Position numbers and translations under genes: made by a program. From an uncultured Bacteroides sp. (lineage in GTDB: Bacteria; Bacteroidota; Bacteroidia; Bacteroidales; Bacteroidaceae): 48,364 bases of DNA. This document shows, one piece after another, positions 42,572-48,364 of this stretch (its first letter is position 1; each line of letters starts with the position of its first letter). The notes below the pieces were generated by a model, which searched no databases, was not told where the DNA came from, and saw only the letters and a list, made by a program, of their open reading frames with translations. The DNA lies in NCBI GenBank assembly GCA_949296855.1, contig CASFRN010000099.1, positions 1-48,364 on the forward strand. Reading direction: 5' to 3'.

Positions 42572-44038
42572 ATGAGCAATTTTAATGAAACAAGAGCAAA
42601 GATGAGCAATTACCGTTGGGTGATTTGTTGTATGCTCTTTTTGGCTACCGCCGCAACTTACATGGACCGTCAGGTCCTCTCTCTTACGTATAAGGACTTT
42701 ATCGCTCCAGAACTGGGATGGAACGATGACAATTACGGACTCATCACCGGCGTGTTCTCGTTGGCGTACGCCATCAGTATGTTGTTTATCGGTAAATTCA
42801 TTGATAAGGTGGGAACCCGCCGCGGTTACCTTTGCGCCTTCGGCACATGGGTGGTTGGTGCAGCCTTACATGCATTTACCAGCATTCTGACGAATGGCAT
42901 TGTGGACGGCACTTGGCTGTTCAGTTTTGAAGCCACCCGTGAGCATTTGGCTGCCATCCGTACTACGGGGAATGTGGCTTTGGCTGTGTCTACCGTCAGC
43001 GTATGGCTATTCTTGTGTATGCGGGTCATTGTAGCAATTGGCGAGTCGGGTAACTTCCCTTCTGCCGTGAAAATCACCGCGGAATACTTCCCGAAGAAAG
43101 ACCGTGGCTTTGCTACCGGATTATTCAATGCGGGTGCACAGATAGGGGCCTTGGTTGCTCCCTTTATCATTCCGGGCATTGCGCGTGCTTTGGGTTGGGA
43201 AATGGCTTTCATCGTGATGAGTGGTTTCGGGTTGCTTTGGATGATTGCATTCTACAAAGTGTATGACAAGCCGAGAGACAGCAAGCATGTGAATAAAGCC
43301 GAACTGGAATACATCGAACAAGATGCCATCGCGGAAAACACGGTGACCAAAGACAACAACGACGGTCCGAAAATCGGTCTTTGGAAATGTTTCACTTTCC
43401 GTCAGACGTGGGCGGTCATTTTCGGTCGTTTCTTGCCGGACGGTGTGTGGTGGTTCTTCTTATTTTGGGCGCCTGCCTACGTCAAAGACGTATATGGCTA
43501 CAGTTCAGACTCCACAATGGGTATCATGTTGATATTCACTTTATACCTTATTTCCATGCTGTCGCTTTACGGAAGCTACCTGCCCACTATCTTTGTAGAA
43601 AAGAAAGGCATGGACCCGTATAAAGGACGTATGAAAGCCATGCTGATATTCGCATTCTTCCCGCTAATCGGACTGTTTGCACAATCAGCCGGCTCTATCT
43701 CTTGCTGGTATCCTATCATCATGATTGGTATTATCGGTGCCGCACATCAAAGCTGGAGTGCCAATGTATATTCCGTAGTGAGCGATATGTTCCCCAAATC
43801 AGCCGTTGCTACAGTTACGGGTATCGGAGGTATGGTCGGAGGCATCGGAAGCTTCCTGTTCAACTACTGTTCAGGCATATTGTTCACTTATTCAGCAGAA
43901 AGCAACATGCAATTCTTGGGATTTGAGGGCAAGAATGCAGGCTACATGATTGTGTTTATTGTGGCTTCTTTGGCTTACCTGTTCAGTTGGATTATGATGA
44001 AGATTATGGTTCCGAAATACAAATTGGTAGAAGTATAA
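42572..44038 (+). CDS. MFS hexuronate transporter (ExuT-like)
   Basis: The 488-residue major facilitator of the anion:cation symporter group opens YRWVICCMLFLATAATYMDRQVLSL, the usual ExuT/UhpC-type first membrane segment with MDRQ. It has a GKFIDKVGTRRG loop and GESGNFPSAVKITAEYFPKKDRG, both conserved in hexuronate and related acid-sugar importers. Coupled to kduI, its cargo is probably galacturonate or the keto-deoxy acid formed by KduI. Last gene of the plus-strand uronate operon. Confidence 0.88.
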   Translation: MSNFNETRAKMSNYRWVICCMLFLATAATYMDRQVLSLTYKDFIAPELGWNDDNYGLITGVFSLAYAISMLFIGKFIDKVGTRRGYLCAFGTWVVGAALHAFTSILTNGIVDGTWLFSFEATREHLAAIRTTGNVALAVSTVSVWLFLCMRVIVAIGESGNFPSAVKITAEYFPKKDRGFATGLFNAGAQIGALVAPFIIPGIARALGWEMAFIVMSGFGLLWMIAFYKVYDKPRDSKHVNKAELEYIEQDAIAENTVTKDNNDGPKIGLWKCFTFRQTWAVIFGRFLPDGVWWFFLFWAPAYVKDVYGYSSDSTMGIMLIFTLYLISMLSLYGSYLPTIFVEKKGMDPYKGRMKAMLIFAFFPLIGLFAQSAGSISCWYPIIMIGIIGAAHQSWSANVYSVVSDMFPKSAVATVTGIGGMVGGIGSFLFNYCSGILFTYSAESNMQFLGFEGKNAGYMIVFIVASLAYLFSWIMMKIMVPKYKLVEV

Positions 44039-44066
44039 AATCATTCTCCGTTTTGTCTTTATAAAA

Positions 44067-44122
44067 AATGAGGGTATGCCAAAATAGAATTAGTTTTCAT
44101 TTTGTTTCGGCATACCCTCATT
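44067..44122. terminator. Hairpin between the ExuT-like gene and the acetyl esterase
   Basis: A 14-bp perfect inverted repeat (AATGAGGGTATGCC / GGCATACCCTCATT), with extra A/T pairing inside, lies between convergent genes. A T-run follows on the minus strand only. The remaining 160 bp to the esterase stop shows nothing. Confidence 0.75.
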
Positions 44123-44285
44123 AGCTTCAACCCCTCCCCGCAAATCCTGCTATATGCTCCTAAGGATACATATACCCGCCAAAAGCGAATATGTCAGTAT
44201 TGCATCAATCCTACCCCGATGGGATTAAGGAGCAATTCTATTACTTTACAAAAATCAATCTGATGAGCCTAAAAAGACAATAAAA

Positions 44286-45593
44286 TTACTTCAAGTGCTT
44301 CTGAATCCATTTCAAATGTCCGTATTCGGTAGCTTCCGAAGTCCAGTGCTCGTTGATGGGCGTAATCAACGCTTCTTTCGGACAAGCCAATACATTGTAA
44401 ACGATGTAACTGGTGGTAGGCGGGCACGTGTCGTCGTTATATCCCCATGTCATGTAGACCGGCACTTCGATTTGTTTGGCGAAGTTCACCACATCGTAGT
44501 AAGCCATTGTCTCTACCTTCTCCGGTGTATCCATGCCTTTGTATTTCTTGAAGAAGTGCGGATAACCGCCGGCCCGCCCTGCTTTATAGCCAGCCATATC
44601 GCTCAGTGCCGGATGGTTTGCCACACAAGCGGTAACCCGTTTATCCAGTCCGGCTGTAACCAAGGCTAAAGCTCCGCCTTGGCTTCCTCCTTGTACAATG
44701 ACATTCTTTCCGTCCCAATCGGGTAAAGAGGTCAGGTAATCGACGGCGCGCACACAAGCCAGGTATACCTTTTTCATATAATAATTATCGCGGTTGTCTA
44801 TGCCATACGTCAGGTAATTACCGAAAGCCGATGATATTTCCTTAAATTCTTCTGTTGTCATCTTAGGGTTCAATCCGTGGATTTCCATTTCGAAACGGAT
44901 GTAACCCTTTTCGGCATAATAGATGTGGCGCTTAGGCTCTTTGATGGTCTTTATGCCTGCACCCGGCGGGCAAAGCACGACCGGATAGCTTCCGGCGGCT
45001 TTCGGGCGGGTAAGATATCCGTAGATGTACGTTCCCCGGCGGAAACACTGCAGCTTGACAAGGTAGCATTCCGTTGTTTCGGTAGCATATTCCGGTGCCG
45101 GTTCAATCGTATATTTCATCGGACATCGGGCTGCTTCTTCCATCGCTTTTTCCCAAAACTCGTTGAAGTCGGCAGGCTGTTGGGTATAAGGTTGTAGCTT
45201 TTCGGGAGAAAATCCCACTTTGATGTGATGCTTATAAGTTGTTTCGTTTACTTTGGCGGAAAGGCGGCAATCAAGGAAACCGGGTTCTTTCATCGTGCCC
45301 AGCCGGATAACGGCACGCCCGTTTTTTAAGGTAACCTTTCCGCTTTTGTCTGCAGGCATCATGTCGCTTCCCAATTCGTAAGTTACTTCCACTTCGTTTT
45401 GCGGTATGCCGTATTTATAAAATTGTATTTCCACTTCCGCTTGTTCGCCTGTCTCATACAGCCAGTCGGCATGGTCGGGCACCGTAACCCAAAGCACGTC
45501 GCTCCGGTAAGGATAGTTTTCCGCCTTAAGTGGCATTACTGCCAAGATAAGCAAGTATGTCCACACTTGTTTTAATAAACTTTTCATTTTCAT
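44286..45593 (-). CDS. Secreted acetyl esterase (CE7/acetylxylan esterase-like)
   Basis: The 435-residue exported alpha/beta-hydrolase starts MKMKSLLKQVWTYLLILAVMPLKA. An N-terminal beta-sandwich-like part (30-130) precedes the AXE1-type catalytic domain: YLTRPKAAGSYPVVLCPPGAG, nucleophile S304 in VIVQGGSQGGALAL, acid near D387/D388 (WGYNDDTCPP) and H416 (NEHWTSE). It would remove acetyl groups from pectin or xylan. The neighbourhood (CE8, GH105, kduI) favours acetylated pectin. The in-frame extension to 45629 enters a palindrome and is rejected. Confidence 0.9.
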   Translation of the reverse strand: MKMKSLLKQVWTYLLILAVMPLKAENYPYRSDVLWVTVPDHADWLYETGEQAEVEIQFYKYGIPQNEVEVTYELGSDMMPADKSGKVTLKNGRAVIRLGTMKEPGFLDCRLSAKVNETTYKHHIKVGFSPEKLQPYTQQPADFNEFWEKAMEEAARCPMKYTIEPAPEYATETTECYLVKLQCFRRGTYIYGYLTRPKAAGSYPVVLCPPGAGIKTIKEPKRHIYYAEKGYIRFEMEIHGLNPKMTTEEFKEISSAFGNYLTYGIDNRDNYYMKKVYLACVRAVDYLTSLPDWDGKNVIVQGGSQGGALALVTAGLDKRVTACVANHPALSDMAGYKAGRAGGYPHFFKKYKGMDTPEKVETMAYYDVVNFAKQIEVPVYMTWGYNDDTCPPTTSYIVYNVLACPKEALITPINEHWTSEATEYGHLKWIQKHLK

Positions 45594-45608
45594 TATTCTT
45601 TGAATAGA

Positions 45609-45672
45609 AACACAAAGACACGGAGGCACAAAGCGAGTAAGCTGTTCTCTGTGTCTCCGTGTCTTTTGTGTT
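45609..45672. repeat. Extragenic palindrome, class C
   Basis: Arms AACACAAAGACACGGAGGCA (45609) and TGTCTCCGTGTCTTTTGTGTT (to 45672) form a stem of about 25 bp between the acetyl esterase and manA. Half-copies lie at 16379-16402 and 22531-22551, and a related full copy at 26285-26362. Confidence 0.8.
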
Positions 45673-45701
45673 CTGTTAATTATATATGCAGTTTTTGTTA
45701 T

Positions 45702-46673
45702 TTACACATATGTTTCCAAAAATTTCACATGGCCTTCGGGCTTTACAGCAAGCTTTTGCATGGTGGCAGGGAATAAAACCGATTCGCCTGCTTGAAGCGG
45801 AATTTGATTACCTTCATTATCGGTTATGTTGCAAGTGCCTTCCATACAGATATAGATAACGAACGAATCAAGTTCGCTGTAATCCATATCCATCGGTTCG
45901 GTCAAGTCGTAAACGGTGGTTGTGAAATACGGGCATGTAACCAGTTCTACCGGCTCGTTCTGCTTCGGTGTGTAGTGCGTGCGGTAGTCTTCGCTTACCG
46001 TATAGTCGATGGCGTCCTTCGAGAGTTCGGTATGCAGTTCGCGCGTGTTGCCGTTCTTATCCTTGCGGTTGAAGTCATAAATACGGTAAGTGATGTTCGA
46101 AGTCTGCTGTATTTCCGCGATGAAGCATCCCGCTCCGATGCTGTGGATACGTCCGGCAGGGAGGAAGAACACATCGCCCGGCTGTACGGCATAGTCGGCA
46201 AGCGCATCACAGATGGTGTTGTCGGCTATCATCTGCGCATATTCTTCGGGAGTAATCTGCTTGCTCAGCCCGGAACGCAGGTGAGCCTTGCCTCCGTCGT
46301 TTCCGATGACATACCACATTTCGGTTTTTCCCATCGAGTTATGGCGTTTCATGGCCAGTTCGTCATTCGGGTGTACTTGAATAGACAAATCCTGTTGTGC
46401 GTCGATGAACTTGATGAGCAACGGGAATTTGCCGTTGAACCGTTTGTAATTGTTTTCCCCTACCAAGGCGGCTTTGTATTCGTCTACCATCTGCGTAAGG
46501 TTCTTTCCTGCGTCGGCTCCATTGGCTACTACCGATTCGTCACCCGGCACGTCTGATATTTCCCAGCTTTCGCCTACCTGCGCTTGCTGGCAATCAAGAT
46601 GTTTGAACGGAATGATTTTTTCGCCTCCCCAAATGGTCGATTTCAAAATAGGTTTAAATTTTAATGGATACAT
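45702..46673 (-). CDS. manA: Mannose-6-phosphate isomerase, class I
   Basis: The 323-residue enzyme interconverts mannose 6-phosphate and fructose 6-phosphate. It opens YPLKFKPILKSTIWGGEKI, and zinc ligands lie in IQVHPNDELAM and GKTEMWYVI. The FLPAGRIHSIGAGCFIAEIQQTSNITYRIYDF segment is diagnostic. The protein is of the short Gram-positive/Bacteroidetes type. A -7 box (TACCTTTG on the minus strand, 46708-46715) lies upstream. Confidence 0.94.
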   Translation of the reverse strand: MYPLKFKPILKSTIWGGEKIIPFKHLDCQQAQVGESWEISDVPGDESVVANGADAGKNLTQMVDEYKAALVGENNYKRFNGKFPLLIKFIDAQQDLSIQVHPNDELAMKRHNSMGKTEMWYVIGNDGGKAHLRSGLSKQITPEEYAQMIADNTICDALADYAVQPGDVFFLPAGRIHSIGAGCFIAEIQQTSNITYRIYDFNRKDKNGNTRELHTELSKDAIDYTVSEDYRTHYTPKQNEPVELVTCPYFTTTVYDLTEPMDMDYSELDSFVIYICMEGTCNITDNEGNQIPLQAGESVLFPATMQKLAVKPEGHVKFLETYV

Positions 46674-46707
46674 AAATATATAAGGTTAGGTTAATTTATT
46701 GTTACGA

Positions 46708-46715
46708 CAAAGGTA
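46708..46715 (-). promoter_or_regulatory. -7 element before manA
   Basis: TACCTTTG on the minus strand, about 35 nt before the ATG; -33 box weak. Confidence 0.4.
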
Positions 46716-46775
46716 ATAAAACTTATGGAAAACGGAAATACATCCGTTCCGTTTTTATGCTTCATAAAAAATTGC

Positions 46776-46783
46776 TATGTTTG
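46776..46783 (+). promoter_or_regulatory. -7 element of the DUF3667 gene
   Basis: TATGTTTG with a T-rich -33 region at 46752-46755. The expected start near 46790 excludes the in-frame ATG at 46725. Confidence 0.5.
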
Positions 46784-46796
46784 CAGCCAAAAAACG

Positions 46797-48104
46797 ATGA
46801 ACGATAATCCTTCTGCGAAAAAACATATAAACGCCGGTCAAATTGGCTGGTTGCTCTTTCTGATGCTTCTCAGTTATGCCGAACTCGTGCCTTTATCAGA
46901 AGCCGATACTTTTTTCTTTTCTTCCCTATTTTTGTTCAGCCTGTTCTGCATAGCGCATAGCCGGCGCATCCTTCCGCTTGCTTGGCACAATGCGTTTGTC
47001 CGCTTTCTGCATCCGCTTACGGTACGTCTGCGGGCTTTCCACATTTGGCAGATACGCGGCACGGTGCCTCCGCCTTTGTGCGATAAGCCCTGTGTATGCA
47101 AGAATTGCGGCACTGTTTTTGCCGGTAATTTCTGCCTTCGGTGCGGGCAGAGCCGCAACACTCCGCGCTATGTGCTGAAAGGTATCGTAGGGAATGTGCT
47201 CCGCACCATCTTCCGTGTAGACGGGAAATTCGCACATACACTTTTAGAATTGCTGTACCGTCCCGGACACATGATGCGCGACTTTATCCAGGGGAGGCGT
47301 ATCAATTACACCCTTCCTTTGGCTATGGTATTTCTGATGACCGCATTCTATATGTTGACCGCCCAATTGATTGTGCCCGAAATACGGGAGAAGAAAGAAG
47401 AAAAAACTTCGAAACCAAACGAAATGCCTCTGACGAAAACAGAAGGGTTGCAACAAACTATCCTCCGGTTAGAACAGGAAAAAGCCGAAACTGATGATTC
47501 CATCGAACAAAAGAGTTTAGGGATTACAATTCAGAGTATGGAAAAAGCACTTGCTGAAGTCCAACGTCAGGATTCCATAGCGGGAACACCCCAATCGGAT
47601 AACGAACTTGATGACATACTCTCTATTCCTTTTTTTAAGAAAGCGGAAACGGCTATCGAAAGCATTCCTTTCCTTTCGAATGTATGGAGCCTGATGCGGA
47701 AATGGGGACACGGGAATAAGGCATTCCATATCCTTCTGACCTTGCCCTTGCTTGCCATTGCCACCCGTTGGGCGTTCTACAAAAGGAAACAACCCGATGC
47801 GTTCAATCTTATGGAGCATATCCTCATCCAAGCCTACATTGCTACGCAGATTTTGCTGATAAGCACCCTTGTCGTACCCTTTAACGGAACAGCACATGTA
47901 GACGACCTCTACGAGGTACCTTTTTGGTTCATCTTCCTCTTGTTTTGCTGGGATTACCGCCAACTTTACCTTTGCACGTGGTGGAGAAGTTTCTGGAAAA
48001 CGTTGTTAATGTTCGCTTATAGCTTACTAATTATCATCATTCTTGCTACGGTAGGGGTATTGTTGCTTTGTCTGGCGGAGGGAACTACAAACCTCAGCTT
48101 GTAA
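46797..48104 (+). CDS. DUF3667 membrane protein with zinc ribbon
   Basis: From the ATG at 46797 the protein has 435 residues. Hydrophobic segments near 15-52 are followed by a zinc ribbon CKNCGTVFAGNFCLRCG (C101, C104, C113, C116). After it come the conserved VDGKFAHTLLELLYRPGHMMRDFIQGRRINYTLPLAMVFL stretch and further membrane segments; a charged, coiled-coil-like region covers about 205-275. This matches DUF3667, a Bacteroidetes membrane family without assigned function. The start was chosen because a promoter -7 box lies between the two candidate ATGs. Confidence 0.82.
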   Translation: MNDNPSAKKHINAGQIGWLLFLMLLSYAELVPLSEADTFFFSSLFLFSLFCIAHSRRILPLAWHNAFVRFLHPLTVRLRAFHIWQIRGTVPPPLCDKPCVCKNCGTVFAGNFCLRCGQSRNTPRYVLKGIVGNVLRTIFRVDGKFAHTLLELLYRPGHMMRDFIQGRRINYTLPLAMVFLMTAFYMLTAQLIVPEIREKKEEKTSKPNEMPLTKTEGLQQTILRLEQEKAETDDSIEQKSLGITIQSMEKALAEVQRQDSIAGTPQSDNELDDILSIPFFKKAETAIESIPFLSNVWSLMRKWGHGNKAFHILLTLPLLAIATRWAFYKRKQPDAFNLMEHILIQAYIATQILLISTLVVPFNGTAHVDDLYEVPFWFIFLLFCWDYRQLYLCTWWRSFWKTLLMFAYSLLIIIILATVGVLLLCLAEGTTNLSL

Positions 48105-48208
48105 ATCTCGGCGGGAATGTGTGTCAAATTAATTTTGATATAACTTTTTATGAAGCAGAGAAACGATTTTGCTGATGTACAAAACAATTAAGAAACTGTT
48201 TTGAATTT

Positions 48209-48364
48209 CTACGAAAAGTTTTTGTTGGCTTGATGTATCCGTTTTCGTGTGTGCTTTGGGCGATTTTTTGGTCCTTTCCGCTTCTGTTCTTCGTCAGATA
48301 GCCCGCTATCTTCCTCATCACAGAAGTGGAAATGCCTCAAAAACTCATCCCAAATCATCGCACG
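48209..48364 (-). CDS. C-terminal end of an unidentified ORF entering from the right edge
   Basis: On the minus strand an open frame enters at 48364 and stops at TAG (48209-48211), giving 51 residues. It includes WDEFLRHFHFCDEED and ends with a very basic tail (KRKGPKNRPKHTRKRIHQ). No family was recognised. Composition (acidic then basic) is protein-like, but it may be chance. The 104 bp between it and the DUF3667 stop show nothing. Confidence 0.35.
   Translation of the reverse strand, partial: RAMIWDEFLRHFHFCDEEDSGLSDEEQKRKGPKNRPKHTRKRIHQANKNFS

Noticed and set aside
44067-44122. Attenuator for the acetyl esterase
   Set aside because: The hairpin is downstream of both convergent genes, so it can only act as a terminator or transcript end.

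Overview
The window looks like a chromosomal segment of a gut Bacteroidales bacterium (Bacteroides/Phocaeicola type). The reasons are: many promoters of the Bacteroides form (-33 TTTG, about 20 nt, -7 TAnnTTTG); an ArgR-led arginine cluster; Mfa/FimA-type fimbrillin lipoproteins with DUF3575, DUF3868 and DUF4906 partners; a GH105-CE8 pectin enzyme; and scattered 60-110 bp extragenic palindromes. No rRNA, tRNA, CRISPR array or insertion sequence was recognised. All names come from reading motifs and family resemblance by eye; no database search was run.

Layout. 1-1980 (minus): an aminotransferase running off the left edge and pheA, preceded by a Phe/Tyr-rich leader peptide and a terminator that can form an antiterminator, which together look like a phenylalanine attenuator. 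2172-5313 (plus): a secreted hypothetical protein, an M23/LysM peptidoglycan hydrolase and an MFS permease. 5402-10798 (minus): argD, a GIY-YIG protein, argC, a PspC protein, argG, a GNAT acyltransferase and argR, with an operator-like dyad inside the argR promoter. 10961-11689: a methyltransferase. 12044-22390 (plus): a fimbrial operon made of an outer-membrane DUF3575 protein, a DUF3868/OmpA-like/TPR protein, a major fimbrillin, an Mfa2-like anchor, a second fimbrillin and a large DUF4906 probable tip adhesin.

22422-26253 holds three consecutive Rpn-family (PD-(D/E)XK) nuclease genes. Two carry long in-frame 12-bp repeats encoding four-residue units near the C-terminus, and one is frameshifted. 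Each is preceded by a related hairpin element about 50-65 bp long. Known Rpn proteins are gene-within-gene toxin-antitoxin, anti-phage systems whose C-terminal antitoxin has variable four-residue repeats. This is the most interesting accessory region of the window.

26399-37522: a thioredoxin-like lipoprotein, dprA, a hotdog thioesterase and a DUF2851 protein (minus). Then comes a tight plus-strand operon: dapB, lepB, a second LepB-like protein lacking both catalytic residues, a WbqC protein, two rhomboids and an EEP-family protein. A HAD phosphatase follows on the minus strand. 37790-45593: a pectin/uronate module with a secreted GH105-CE8 fusion (minus), an orphan EIIC-GAT transporter, a KduI that carries a signal peptide, an ExuT-like MFS transporter (plus) and a secreted CE7-like acetyl esterase (minus). 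The window ends with manA (minus), a DUF3667 membrane protein (plus) and the tail of an unidentified ORF entering from the right edge.
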